Of a stretch of DNA of 64,000 nucleotides, positions 52,992 to 62,074 are shown in pieces (positions within the stretch are counted from its first letter, which is position 1; every line of letters starts with the position of its first letter). The stretch spans positions 124,001 to 188,000 of the forward strand of contig NZ_JABBNU010000006.1 in assembly GCF_012926615.1 (NCBI RefSeq). The letters are read 5' to 3'. The stretch comes from Marinigracilibium pacificum (GTDB lineage Bacteria; Bacteroidota; Bacteroidia; Cytophagales; Cyclobacteriaceae). The notes under the pieces were generated by a model. It saw nothing but the letters and a program-made list of their open reading frames with translations, made no database searches and was not told where the DNA came from. Made by a program: the position numbers and the translations under genes.

Positions 52992-53197
52992 TACAACGAG
53001 CGGATAAGCACGACACTATTGCTCTTATTCCCCTTATCGTTGTTTGTTTTTTAATAATTCCCTTTAAAAATCCTAAAATAGCTCTTGATTGATCAAAATC
53101 AAATTTCAATAAGAACTAAACTCGGTCGGTCCAAGATCAATCTTGAACCAGTTCTAACCTACCAAGTTCGCGCAAGTAATACTTGCGCGAGAGGGGG
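52992..53197. repeat. attC-like repeat unit U12
   Basis: TACAACGAGCGGATAAGCACGAC...CCTTATCGTTGTTTG. Same tail as U11, including the GCGCAAGTAATACTTGCGC hairpin at about 53170-53188. Confidence 0.75.
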
Positions 53198-53266
53198 TTC
53201 AGATAACTAAGAACTTTTCATAACCCTCCGAACGTCATATTTGCTATATACCCTATTATGCATTTT

Positions 53267-54634
53267 TTAGAACAAAGTTGCAGGATACTTATCAGCAACC
53301 TTTTCCTTACCTATTTCATTCATCTCGTTATTCAGTTTTTTCAAAAGAGCAAGTGATTCTCTATATTCTTGTGCCTCAGCTTTCTGTGTGAATTCAATTT
53401 CAGCGTCAGATATTTTCTTAGTTGCAATTTCAATTTCATTTAGGCTGACGTTAAAATATTCCTTCCTGTTGTTTATCATATTTACTCGCTTTTCTCCGAA
53501 CTCTTTATGTAAAGCATTTTCCAATTCTGGAGCGTTTTCCGAGTAAATCATTGCATGTACATCGAATTGAAATGGAACAGAAGCATCCCCAAGTTCTTTA
53601 ACTCTGTCAAGTGGTTCTAATCTTCTGGTCATACCAATTTTATATACATTGTTGCCAAAGGAACCAATGTTCGAAATGACATAAACGTGTCCTGATTTTG
53701 TTAATTGAGCTCTTGAAATTGCTCTTTCCTTTGATTCTTGAGCAGTCTTTAAGTCGTCCTGTAGTTTTAGGATTTTAGCATTTAATTTTTCTAATTCATC
53801 CCCTTGAGCTTTTTCAAGTTCCTTTTGGGCTTGAGCTAGAGCTTTTTCGTATCTTTTTTCTTCAGCCTCTGCGTCTTTTTGAGCTTTTTCGAGTTCTCTT
53901 TGAGCTTTTTCCTCTTCTCTCATTTGTTCCCGAATTTGTCTTTGCTCTTCTTTTTCTTCGTATTTCTTCTCCTCTAGTTCATGCGAAATTCTAAGTTCCT
54001 CAATTTTTAAGTCAAGATATTCTTGAGTGATATTTATATCGTTTGATTTATTGAGTTTATTAATAGCATCAAAAGCTTTTAGAATTCTTTGTTCGCTTTG
54101 TTCTGCGTTGTTCCATTTTACCTTGGTAATTAATGAATCACATTCTCCATTAAAGGCTCTTAGAGTTAGTTTGATAGCTCTTTTAGTCATCATTTCACCT
54201 TGTTTTTGACTATTTCCAACTGTCCAATTGGTGTTGCAAACTGCTGCTATCTCTGATTTAATCAGTTCCTTTTGTCTTTCCTTATTTTCAAGAAGAGCAT
54301 TCTTGTATTTTTCAGAAGTATCAAAATCAAAATGAGGTTTGTATACCCCGAAATCTAAAAGTTCTAAATCGTCTTGATAAATCTTTATTTCAGATTCCAG
54401 ATTCGATAAAATTTCCTTGGCAGAGACAAACTTATCTGAAAGTTCATGAGCTTCTTTTTTAAGTCTTTCAAGTTCATCCGTTTTATTTTTAATTTCTTTT
54501 TCTAGGTCAATAATTGGCTTGAAATCCTCTTTTAGTCTCTTATTCTCTTTATTCTTTGCAAAAAGTCCTTTTAATGTAAAAAATAGTCCAACTGATAGTC
54601 CTATGCAGACTAAGATTAAAATAGCATATTCCAT
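53267..54634 (-). CDS. DUF4041 and GIY-YIG-like (T5orf172) protein
   Basis: 455 aa. N-terminal membrane helix (about 3-22), long coiled coil (about 28-90 and 190-310, rich in E/K/Q repeats), DUF4041 domain in between (NTNWTVGNSQKQGEMMTKRAIKL near 133), and a C-terminal T5orf172/GIY-YIG domain starting GHVYVISNIGSFGNNVYKIGMTRR near 314. Found in phages and genomic islands; a nuclease role is inferred from the fold only. Start 38 bp from U13. Confidence 0.82.
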   Translation of the reverse strand: MEYAILILVCIGLSVGLFFTLKGLFAKNKENKRLKEDFKPIIDLEKEIKNKTDELERLKKEAHELSDKFVSAKEILSNLESEIKIYQDDLELLDFGVYKPHFDFDTSEKYKNALLENKERQKELIKSEIAAVCNTNWTVGNSQKQGEMMTKRAIKLTLRAFNGECDSLITKVKWNNAEQSEQRILKAFDAINKLNKSNDINITQEYLDLKIEELRISHELEEKKYEEKEEQRQIREQMREEEKAQRELEKAQKDAEAEEKRYEKALAQAQKELEKAQGDELEKLNAKILKLQDDLKTAQESKERAISRAQLTKSGHVYVISNIGSFGNNVYKIGMTRRLEPLDRVKELGDASVPFQFDVHAMIYSENAPELENALHKEFGEKRVNMINNRKEYFNVSLNEIEIATKKISDAEIEFTQKAEAQEYRESLALLKKLNNEMNEIGKEKVADKYPATLF

Positions 54635-54672
54635 GACTTAAAATTTAATTTTGTTTTCTGAAAAGATATAAT

Positions 54673-54790
54673 GCATAACCGAATGAATAAGCACAACTCT
54701 ATTGCACATATCCCTTATATCTTCGTTTTACTTTTAGTTAATAAATTCCTTAAAAATTCTAAAATAATTCCTGATTCTACAAAATCAAAT
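54673..54790. repeat. attC-like repeat unit U13
   Basis: GCATAACCGAATGAATAAGCACAAC...ATATCTTCGTTTTAC; the gene-start end reads GTTATGC. Right-most copy; beyond it begins conserved chromosome. The remainder of 54635-54928 has no gene. Confidence 0.62.
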
Positions 54791-54865
54791 CTTTTTTTGA
54801 TTAATGCCTGTCTAAGATCGACTAAACCCTAATGCTGAAATATTTTTGTTATATCTTCCCTGCCA

Positions 54866-54901
54866 AAACAAAAAAAATCAGCCTCTCGCAAGACTGATTT
54901 T
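54866..54901 (-). terminator. intrinsic terminator of the SDR gene
   Basis: On the minus strand AAAATCAG / CTGATTTT (54901-54894 with 54881-54874) with a 12-nt loop, running into a T-tract. It lies just after the SDR stop and marks the right end of the array. Confidence 0.8.
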
Positions 54902-54928
54902 CTCAAATCATTTATATCTCAATTTCTA

Positions 54929-55735
54929 TTACTTCACCGGAGAGCCTTCTTCTTTTTTCATGTGGTTATAAACCATCCTGTCGGTAAGCTTAGGGAAAAA
55001 CTTATTTAAAAACTTACCCATCTTGGTCTCAAAGCCCATATAAAGTTCTCTCTTCTTCTTTTTTGTAGCCTTGAATATTCTTGAAGCCACTTCTTCCGAC
55101 GACATCATCTTGCCTTCTTCATATGGCGATTTGCCCTGCTGGTCACCCGATGCTGTTAAGGCGGTGTTTCTGATGTTAGACTCGGTAAATCCCGGATACA
55201 CGGTCATCACATGAACATCACTGTTGAACAGTTCTATTCTTAAGGCCTCTAAAAAACCTCCCAAGGCAAATTTTGATGCAGTATATGCTGTCCTTGCAGG
55301 CGTTCCTTTAAATCCGTTAAATGATGAAATTCCAATAATTGATCCTTTGCTTCTCTTTAGATAGGGTAGGGCAGCTTTTGTCAAATATACCGGACCATAA
55401 AGGTTGATGTTCATTACTTTTTCAAAGACTTTCATGTCGAGGTCTTCAAACATTGCTCGCATGCTTATTCCTGCATTGGCAATAAGTATATCTATTTGTC
55501 CGTATTTGTTGATTGTCTCGCTTACTGTTCGGTAATTGTCTTGCTCATCGGCTGAATCGGCTTGAATTGACAAGCACTCTATGCCCATTTTAGCTAACCT
55601 GTCTGCTTGTTCATCCAGCTTCTCCTGATTTCTTCCGGTGATTGCAATTCTTGCTCCCGCCTTACCGAATACTTCAGAAAGTGCTTTTCCAATTCCGGAG
55701 CTACCACCAGTGATTAAGACTACCTTATCTTTCAT
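54929..55735 (-). CDS. SDR family oxidoreductase
   Basis: 268 aa. Cofactor motif LITGGSSGIGKAL near residue 7, NAG motif LIANAGIS near 86, catalytic Ser in IGISSFNGF near 139 and YTASK near 152. The C-terminal extension with a basic stretch KKKKRELYMG and helix FLNKFFPKLTDRM near 240 is typical of the DHRS7B-like group. Substrate unknown. Confidence 0.85.
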   Translation of the reverse strand: MKDKVVLITGGSSGIGKALSEVFGKAGARIAITGRNQEKLDEQADRLAKMGIECLSIQADSADEQDNYRTVSETINKYGQIDILIANAGISMRAMFEDLDMKVFEKVMNINLYGPVYLTKAALPYLKRSKGSIIGISSFNGFKGTPARTAYTASKFALGGFLEALRIELFNSDVHVMTVYPGFTESNIRNTALTASGDQQGKSPYEEGKMMSSEEVASRIFKATKKKKRELYMGFETKMGKFLNKFFPKLTDRMVYNHMKKEEGSPVK

Positions 55736-55806
55736 TTATGATCAAATTTTAGCTGCAAAACTACAAATAAATTGTCTAAACAAAAGGTAAGCTTTTCCTG
55801 AAAGTA

Positions 55807-57720
55807 CTAATCACCACGTAAAAGAGAAATATGGCCTTTGTACGATCGGTTGGTATACATTATTTCATAAAAGTAAACTCCACTTGCGAGGTCACTTCCA
55901 TCCCAACTGAAATTTCTGCTTTTACTCTCATATACTTTTTGGCCCCAGCGGTTTACAATGGTGATCATCTCAAACCTGTTAGCACAGTTATCCGGAGGAA
56001 GAATAAATGATTGATCACAATCGCCTCCCTGACAGTCGTTAAATGTATCGTTAATGCCATCACTGTTGGCTGTAATCACATTTGGAGGTTGGTATCCATC
56101 AAAATCTGAATAGTCGTCTGCCAGGGTTATCGAAACGGTGGCCGTATCAAATTTCGGGAAACATTCATCTGTATCCCGTACTAAAACCTGTACATCAAAG
56201 CTCACCGGACTCAAATCCGGATTCAGATCACTACATTGTGGTGACCAGGAAAGTGAACCATAGAGCTGATCAAACTGCGATTGATAACCAAAGCCTAAAG
56301 TTTGATTGTTATTTCTCGGATTGTTTCCCAGTAACGTTGCATATATTGAATCTCCATCAAAGTCAATAGCAAAAAAAGGAAGGATTAATTCTTCCCCGGG
56401 CGAAATTTCTATTTCTGTAAAGTCTATATCCAGATCCGGAGCCGTATTACTAGTGCTTTCCACGGTTATAGAAATCCGCAATGTGTCAGTTAAAGGCTGT
56501 GGACAGGCGTCATCCAGAGCAACAATATCAATAATCATGGGTTTATCAACCGTATAAGGGCAGTCAGGTAAACAGATACTGGTCTTTAAAGTATCCTGGC
56601 CATTACCTAAAAAGCCATTAGTAATTGTAAACTGGTTGTTTAAGTCGGAAGCATTAAAATTTACTGGGATAGCTTTTATACTAACATTTTCTCCGCCGTC
56701 TTCATCCTGAACAAATAAATTAAGGCATGTAGCCTCATTGTCTGAAAAGACTACTTCAATATCATTGTCAGTGATTATATTAGAATTTGGATCATTTACT
56801 GTTAGTCTAGGTTTGTTTCCCTGTGCAGGACAATCAATGATCAACATTTGAAAATCTCTGCGCACCTCACCAATCTTTTTACCGTTTCTAAATTCTTCTG
56901 CTTTTACAGCAAAAACAAATAGCCCCGTATATGATGGATTTACGAATAATTTTCCTGTTCTATTGGTTATAGAAAGTTTTGGGTTGCCGGGAATCATGTT
57001 ATCCGGAGAAAAACCATTTTTAAAAACTACTCTTGGGTATGGTCCCGGTGATGGTGGAGGCAAAGGAACGGGTTCTATCACGCTTAGCGGATGAACCAAT
57101 GAATAAGCAATGCTATCACCATCTCTGTCAAATCCTGAGAAATCAGTTTCAAAATATCTGTTAACGCATGCATAGTCACGAAGAGGGCTAAATCCAGCCG
57201 GAGTTGAATTAACAAATGGATTTCCGTTTGAGTCTACCACAGGTGGGAATTCAGTGTAAAAGGTTTGGCCCGAACCTATCCCCCCAAACTCAGGGTCGCT
57301 ACTGTATATGTTGTCTATTACATAATTTCGACAGCATCTAGACCAGGTTACATAATACCCATCCTGATCTGAAAATATATCTGGCGCCAGGTAAACTTCA
57401 AGGCGGTAAATTATTTTTTTTGTTCTCAGCCGGGCATCAACACATTCTGGCTGGGTGTATTCAACAGCAGAACTAAAGTATCTGGGTAATACGGCTGATT
57501 GAACCATATTGCCAGAATTCTTTTCCCAGAAATATAGTGTTACCTCTTCGTCTTCAGCTCCAGGATTTCCATTTACCACATCAAAATATAAAGTCATTAC
57601 TACATCATACCTGAAATTTCCTAGGTGTTCGAGGGTGATTTCACCACCAACAATATGAGAAGCATAGGACTTACAGGTCAGGAAAAGAAAAATAAATAGT
57701 ATTATGTAAATATTTTTCAT
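55807..57720 (-). CDS. secreted protein with CHU_C/T9SS type-B domain
   Basis: 637 aa. Signal peptide MKNIYIILFIFLFLTCKSYA; the first seven residues of the longer frame are not used. Starts SHIVGGEITLEHLGNFRYDVVM, common in large Bacteroidota adhesin-like proteins. Several Ig/cadherin-like repeats follow, and the C-terminal ~85 residues (PNVITANSDGINDTF, NRWGQKVYES, GVYFYEI) are the gliding-motility-associated CHU_C domain that targets proteins to the type IX secretion system. Likely cell-surface or secreted. Confidence 0.85.
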   Translation of the reverse strand: MKNIYIILFIFLFLTCKSYASHIVGGEITLEHLGNFRYDVVMTLYFDVVNGNPGAEDEEVTLYFWEKNSGNMVQSAVLPRYFSSAVEYTQPECVDARLRTKKIIYRLEVYLAPDIFSDQDGYYVTWSRCCRNYVIDNIYSSDPEFGGIGSGQTFYTEFPPVVDSNGNPFVNSTPAGFSPLRDYACVNRYFETDFSGFDRDGDSIAYSLVHPLSVIEPVPLPPPSPGPYPRVVFKNGFSPDNMIPGNPKLSITNRTGKLFVNPSYTGLFVFAVKAEEFRNGKKIGEVRRDFQMLIIDCPAQGNKPRLTVNDPNSNIITDNDIEVVFSDNEATCLNLFVQDEDGGENVSIKAIPVNFNASDLNNQFTITNGFLGNGQDTLKTSICLPDCPYTVDKPMIIDIVALDDACPQPLTDTLRISITVESTSNTAPDLDIDFTEIEISPGEELILPFFAIDFDGDSIYATLLGNNPRNNNQTLGFGYQSQFDQLYGSLSWSPQCSDLNPDLSPVSFDVQVLVRDTDECFPKFDTATVSITLADDYSDFDGYQPPNVITANSDGINDTFNDCQGGDCDQSFILPPDNCANRFEMITIVNRWGQKVYESKSRNFSWDGSDLASGVYFYEIMYTNRSYKGHISLLRGD

Positions 57721-57760
57721 GATATAATAAATATAACACATATATGTTATTATTCATGTG

Positions 57761-57788
57761 TTGAGCATTTTACTTTTATTTAGTTTTG
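57761..57788 (+). promoter_or_regulatory. promoter of rlmD
   Basis: TTG (57761-57763) and TAGTTTTG (57781-57788) are spaced 17 bp. The expected start lies within a few bases of the rlmD ATG at 57795, predicting a leaderless or nearly leaderless mRNA. Confidence 0.5.
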
Positions 57789-57794
57789 CATTTA

Positions 57795-59213
57795 ATGGCA
57801 AGAAAAAGAAAAATTATTGAGTCTCTTGAGATTACAGGCATCGCAGATAAAGGACGTGGTGTTGGCAGAACCGACAATAAAGTGGTTTTTGTTGATGGTG
57901 CCGTTCCCGGGGATGTGGTCAAAGTAAAGGTAAATAAAAGTAAGCCTTCTTATGCTGAAGGAAAGGTTTTAGAAACACTTTCGCCATCGCCGTTCAGAGA
58001 AGATGCATTTTGTGAGCATTTCAGATTATGCGGAGGGTGTAAATGGCAGGATCTTTCTTATGAAAAACAGTTAGAGTTTAAGCATAATGAGGTGATAGAA
58101 GCCTTCAAACGTATTGGCAAGGTGATTAATGCCGAAGTTGAATCTCCTGTGCCATCTGAAAAAACTACTTTTTACAGGAATAAACTTGAGTATACCTTCA
58201 GTAATCAGCGATGGTTAGAACCTGAAGAGATTAGCTCTGGTGAAGATATAAATAGAAATGGAGTAGGCTTTCATATTCCCGGCCGACATGACAGGGTAGT
58301 CGATGTGAAAAAATGCTGGCTTCAAACAGACTCAAGTAATGATATTAGAAATTCTTTGAGAGATTTTGCCGCAAAGAATGATCTTACATATTACGATTTT
58401 AAATCTCACACCGGTCTTTTAAGAAATTTAATCATACGTACATCTACTACTGGTGAGCTGATGGTTATTGTACAGTTTGGTGAGAATGATCCTGAATCAA
58501 TTGATTTGGTGATGAATTTCTTGAAAGATTCATTTAGTGAAATTACCAGCCTTCAGTATATCATCAATTTAAAAATGAATGAAACCTTCTTCGATCAGGA
58601 GGTGGTGCTGTTCAATGGAAAGCCGGTGATCGAAGAGCGTATGCCAGTTGAAAAAGGTGGTGAAGAGTATTTGTCATACATGATCAGCCCGAAATCATTT
58701 TATCAAACGAACAGTGAGCAGGCATTTGAACTGTATCATCTGGCCAGGGCATTTGCCGAATTAAAAGGTGATGAGATTGTTTATGATTTATATACCGGAA
58801 CTGGTACGATCGCTAACTTCGTTGCACATAAAGCTAAGAAGGTTGTTGGTATAGAGTATGTAGAGGCTGCGGTTGAAGATGCCAGAATTAATTCAACAAA
58901 TAACAATATTTCAAACACAGTATTTTATGCAGGTGATATGAAAGACCTGTTAAATAAGGAGATGTTTGAAAAAGAAGGTTATCCGGATACAGTAATTACT
59001 GATCCACCAAGGGCTGGTATGCATGCCGATGTGGTAAATGCATTGCTTGAAGCACAACCATCGCGCATAGTTTACGTAAGTTGTAATCCGGCAACACAAG
59101 CCAGAGATATTGCTCTGCTTTCTGAAAAGTATGAGGTTAAAAGAATTAAACCGGTGGATATGTTTCCACATACTCACCACATAGAAAATGTTGCACTTTT
59201 AGATCTAAAATAA
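57795..59213 (+). CDS. rlmD: 23S rRNA (uracil-5-)-methyltransferase RlmD
   Basis: 472 aa. TRAM domain at the N-terminus (about 1-60), [4Fe-4S] cysteines CEHFRLCGGC near 75-84 plus one in KKCWLQ, SAM site YDLYTGTGTIANF near 333, DPPRAGMH near 404 and catalytic Cys in YVSCNPA near 427. Methylates U1939 (or U747) of 23S rRNA with SAM. ATG at 57795 is chosen over TTG at 57786. One base separates it from the next gene. Confidence 0.9.
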   Translation: MARKRKIIESLEITGIADKGRGVGRTDNKVVFVDGAVPGDVVKVKVNKSKPSYAEGKVLETLSPSPFREDAFCEHFRLCGGCKWQDLSYEKQLEFKHNEVIEAFKRIGKVINAEVESPVPSEKTTFYRNKLEYTFSNQRWLEPEEISSGEDINRNGVGFHIPGRHDRVVDVKKCWLQTDSSNDIRNSLRDFAAKNDLTYYDFKSHTGLLRNLIIRTSTTGELMVIVQFGENDPESIDLVMNFLKDSFSEITSLQYIINLKMNETFFDQEVVLFNGKPVIEERMPVEKGGEEYLSYMISPKSFYQTNSEQAFELYHLARAFAELKGDEIVYDLYTGTGTIANFVAHKAKKVVGIEYVEAAVEDARINSTNNNISNTVFYAGDMKDLLNKEMFEKEGYPDTVITDPPRAGMHADVVNALLEAQPSRIVYVSCNPATQARDIALLSEKYEVKRIKPVDMFPHTHHIENVALLDLK

Positions 59214-59214
59214 T

Positions 59215-59589
59215 ATGCAGAACGATCCGGAATTAAATTTAAAAGGAAAATACCTTGGAACCATCACCAAGGATTTTGCAGTTATGGCTGATACCTTAAA
59301 AGAGGCCAGTTATCAGATAAGGTCAAGAAAGTTTAGCGAATATCCGATATTCCCGGTTTCAAAGACAGACCAGCCTATAGGTCAAATGCTTATTGCAAAA
59401 ACTGATATGGCTCTGGAATGGAATGTTTATGCCACTTACATTGATGAGTTCGTACAAAGAGACCTGATCAATGAAGAAAATATTGAGGAATTTAAGAAAT
59501 CGTATAAAGACCCGGACGAATTTTGTTGTCTATTTGTAGTCGATAAAGACTTTACAAATTTTGTATACATTCCTTATCCGGAAGATTAA
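59215..59589 (+). CDS. conserved hypothetical protein downstream of rlmD
   Basis: 124 aa, cytosolic. ASYQIRSRKFSEYPIFPVSKTDQPIGQML near 31-59 and DPDEFCCLFVVD near 100 are its striking parts. I recall it as a Bacteroidota-wide protein of unknown function. It is co-transcribed with rlmD (1-bp gap). Confidence 0.65.
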   Translation: MQNDPELNLKGKYLGTITKDFAVMADTLKEASYQIRSRKFSEYPIFPVSKTDQPIGQMLIAKTDMALEWNVYATYIDEFVQRDLINEENIEEFKKSYKDPDEFCCLFVVDKDFTNFVYIPYPED

Positions 59590-59595
59590 GAGATT

Positions 59596-59637
59596 AAAAA
59601 GCCCTGACGAAGCGATTGCTGGTCAGGGCTTTTTTTT
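59596..59637. terminator. bidirectional intrinsic terminator
   Basis: AGCCCTGAC (59600-59608) pairs with GTCAGGGCT (59622-59630), with A5 on the left and T8 on the right, between two convergent genes. It serves both. Confidence 0.9.
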
Positions 59638-60691
59638 ATTGAAGATGTTGCCATCCCTGGGCTTTTACTTCAATTACCTGATTGTTTTTTGTTATGAAGT
59701 TCATTCCTTTCTTTTTAGGATGCATAAAACCAATAGTAGTCAGTTCCATATGGTTTTTAATCTTTTCATAATCATCCTGAGTAATGGTGAACAATAATTC
59801 ATAATCTTCACCACCATTTAACGCGGCAGTATTCGGGTCAATATTAAACTCTACTGCAGTTTCATAAGTCTTAGTCGCAATAGGAAGTTTATCTTCATAA
59901 ATCTGTACTCCAAGACCAGATTGAGTAGCAATATGAAAAAGTTCGCTGGCCAATCCATCACTAATATCGATCATAGAAGTAGGCAGGATACCAAGTTCTT
60001 TCAATTCATAGACCACATCCATTCTTGCTTTGGGCTTTAACTGCCTTTCAACAACATAAGAATATTTGTCGATGTCTGGCTGCATATCCGGATTGCTTTT
60101 GAATACTTCTTTTTCTCTTTGAAGTACATTTAATCCCATAAAAGCTCCACCAAGGTCTCCCGAAACACAAATGATATCACTTTCTTTAGCAGTACTACGT
60201 TTTACAATTTTATCTTCTGCTTGTTCACCAATTGCAGTTATTGAAATGACTAATCCTGCAGCCGATGAAGTCGTGTCACCACCTATCAAATCAACATTAT
60301 AATCATCACAAGCTGCATAAATTCCCTGGTATAAAGCATTGACTGCTTCTACAGAAAATCTGTTGCTCAACCCTAGGTTAACAGTTATTTGCTTAGGAAT
60401 ACCATTCATGGCAGCGATATCTGAAATGTTTACAGAAACAGCTTTGTATCCTAAGTGGGTCAGCGGAGTATAGCTCAGATCGAAATGAATACCTTCAAGA
60501 AGCATATCTGAAGTGATTAAAGAATGCTCCTTGATATCAATAACAGCAGCATCATCACCCACTCCAAGTTTCGTTTCCTTGTTTTGGATTTTGATGTCTT
60601 TAGTCATTGCATCTATCAATCCAAATTCGCCTAATTTGCCCAGTTCCGTTCTTGATGTATTATTTTCCTGTTGATTGTTTTCTTTTTTCAT
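59636..60691 (-). CDS. thiL: thiamine-phosphate kinase
   Basis: 351 aa, family length. ThiL motifs: VGDDAAVID near 45 (metal-binding Asp), SDMLLEGIHFD near 62, NISDIAAMNG near 90, GGDTTSSAAGLVIS near 138 and MIDISDGLASEL near 238. It phosphorylates thiamine monophosphate to the diphosphate cofactor. No riboswitch was seen upstream. Its 3' end shares the bidirectional terminator. Confidence 0.92.
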   Translation of the reverse strand: MKKENNQQENNTSRTELGKLGEFGLIDAMTKDIKIQNKETKLGVGDDAAVIDIKEHSLITSDMLLEGIHFDLSYTPLTHLGYKAVSVNISDIAAMNGIPKQITVNLGLSNRFSVEAVNALYQGIYAACDDYNVDLIGGDTTSSAAGLVISITAIGEQAEDKIVKRSTAKESDIICVSGDLGGAFMGLNVLQREKEVFKSNPDMQPDIDKYSYVVERQLKPKARMDVVYELKELGILPTSMIDISDGLASELFHIATQSGLGVQIYEDKLPIATKTYETAVEFNIDPNTAALNGGEDYELLFTITQDDYEKIKNHMELTTIGFMHPKKKGMNFITKNNQVIEVKAQGWQHLQ

Positions 60692-60757
60692 GCTGCAAAG
60701 TTACAATTATTTGATACTATCTTTAAATTGCACATATTAAAGTTTAAACCTTAAGCT

Positions 60758-60913
60758 ATGAAGATTTTTAAAGCGTTACTTCTATTTTTTGTGGTTATAG
60801 GATTTTTTGCTTCTTGCGGACCTAAGCCTTATTATAAGACTTCAGAAGGTAAAAAGAAGCAAAAGAGATACGAAAAGACATTATATCCACATAAAGATTA
60901 TTACGGACATTAA
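60758..60913 (+). CDS. small lipoprotein
   Basis: 51 aa. Signal MKIFKALLLFFVVIGFFASC with lipobox Cys at 20, followed by GPKPYYKTSEGKKKQKRYEK, a basic tail of 31 residues. Small lipoproteins starting CGPxxxYK are common in the Bacteroidota. Its last bases overlap the stop of the convergent epimerase gene by 4 bp. Confidence 0.7.
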   Translation: MKIFKALLLFFVVIGFFASCGPKPYYKTSEGKKKQKRYEKTLYPHKDYYGH

Positions 60914-61314
60914 TCAGCATCCTGACATAACTCAACCAAAACTCCATGATTATCTTTAGGGTGAACAAAGCAAATTAATTTGTTATCTGCTCCTTTTTTA
61001 GGTTCGGCATTTAGTAAAGTAAATCCTTCATCACGTAATCTTTGCATTTCTTTTTTAATATCTTTTACAGCAAAGGCTACATGATGAATACCTTCACCTT
61101 TTTTCTCAATAAATTTATTGATCGGGCTATTTTCATTAGTAGCTTCCAATAGTTCGATCTTTGATTCTCCGGTTTGAAAAAACAGAGTTGTAACTCCTTC
61201 TGATTCTACCTTTTCTTCCTTGTAAGGCTTTACGCCAAGAAGTTTTTCGTAAACTGCTGAAGCTTTTTTTAAATCTTTTACAGCGATGCCCAGGTGTTCG
61301 ATGTGATCTATCAT
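60910..61314 (-). CDS. mce: methylmalonyl-CoA epimerase
   Basis: 134 aa, family length. VOC fold with two beta-alpha-beta repeats: HIEHLGIAVKDLKKA near 3, GIHHVAFAVKDI near 75 and VLVELCQ near 125; metal ligands are the two His and the two Glu. Interconverts (R)- and (S)-methylmalonyl-CoA in propionate metabolism. Confidence 0.9.
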   Translation of the reverse strand: MIDHIEHLGIAVKDLKKASAVYEKLLGVKPYKEEKVESEGVTTLFFQTGESKIELLEATNENSPINKFIEKKGEGIHHVAFAVKDIKKEMQRLRDEGFTLLNAEPKKGADNKLICFVHPKDNHGVLVELCQDAD

Positions 61315-61345
61315 GTTTTAGTTGTTTATATTGTAATAGTAATTG

Positions 61346-61353
61346 TATTTTTG
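61346..61353 (+). promoter_or_regulatory. -7 element of the hesB-like gene
   Basis: TATTTTTG fits TAnnTTTG, with a TTG 21 bp upstream (61322-61324). The leader (about 61360-61427) can fold AACATAAACGC against GCGTATTTATGTT at 61374-61404. Confidence 0.45.
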
Positions 61354-61427
61354 TATAAATTCGGAAAATGTAAAAACATAAACGCAATTTAAGCGTATTT
61401 ATGTTACAGAGTAAAAGGAGAAGAAAA

Positions 61428-61754
61428 ATGATTCAAATTTCAGATAAAGCAATAGAACGAATCGCAGTACTTAGATCAGAAGATAACCTGACAGAAAATC
61501 ATCATGTTAGAGTTTCTGTAAAAGGAGGAGGTTGTTCAGGGCTAATGTATGATCTAACATTTGATGATACAGTAAACGATTCTGATCAGGTATTTGAAGA
61601 TAAAGGTGTTAAGGTTTTAGTCGATAAAAAGAGTCTCCTTTATCTTGCCGGTACAACACTTGAATTTAGTGATGGACTTAATGGTAAAGGGTTTCAATTT
61701 ATTAATCCTAATGCAACCAGAACTTGTGGTTGTGGGGAAAGCTTTGCCATTTAA
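61428..61754 (+). CDS. HesB/IscA-family iron-sulfur carrier
   Basis: 108 aa from MIQISDKAIERI, preceded by AGGAGAAG; the ATG at 61401 would put the start inside a leader hairpin. A-type carrier signature: GGGCSGLMYDLTF near 33 and C-terminal TCGCGESF near 100 (the three conserved cysteines). Carries Fe-S clusters to target enzymes such as the radical SAM and RlmD proteins. Confidence 0.9.
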   Translation: MIQISDKAIERIAVLRSEDNLTENHHVRVSVKGGGCSGLMYDLTFDDTVNDSDQVFEDKGVKVLVDKKSLLYLAGTTLEFSDGLNGKGFQFINPNATRTCGCGESFAI

Positions 61755-61780
61755 TGTCAGAAAAAATATAATTTGTATTA

Positions 61781-61808
61781 AAACATCCTCAGGGATGTTT
61801 TTTTTGTT
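61781..61808 (+). terminator. intrinsic terminator of the hesB-like gene
   Basis: AAACATCC (61781-61788) pairs with GGATGTTT (61793-61800), 4-nt loop, followed by T5 and then TTGTTTT. The rest of 61755-62074 has no gene; a TTATCGG/CCGATAA hairpin lies at about 61957-61982. Confidence 0.88.
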
Positions 61809-62074
61809 TTAAACCTGTTTTGATTATAAATAATACCTTGATAATGGCTTTTAGGTGATGTTTCTTTTAAAAAATTATTTTGTATTTAGAATCAATTTTT
61901 ATTATTATTGACCGAAATGAAGGTCACACATCCATATCGCAAATCAAATCTTCGTGATTTATCGGTTTCTTTTAAGCCGATAAGCCTTCGTAATTTACAG
62001 CCTGTCTTTGATTGCTAGCACTTACTGAAATTTATTGTTTTTGAATTTCAGGTTTAGATTAAGTGTTAACAAAA

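Noticed and set aside
31510-54790. CRISPR array
   Set aside because: The repeats are too long, irregularly spaced and separated by genes; no cas gene is present.
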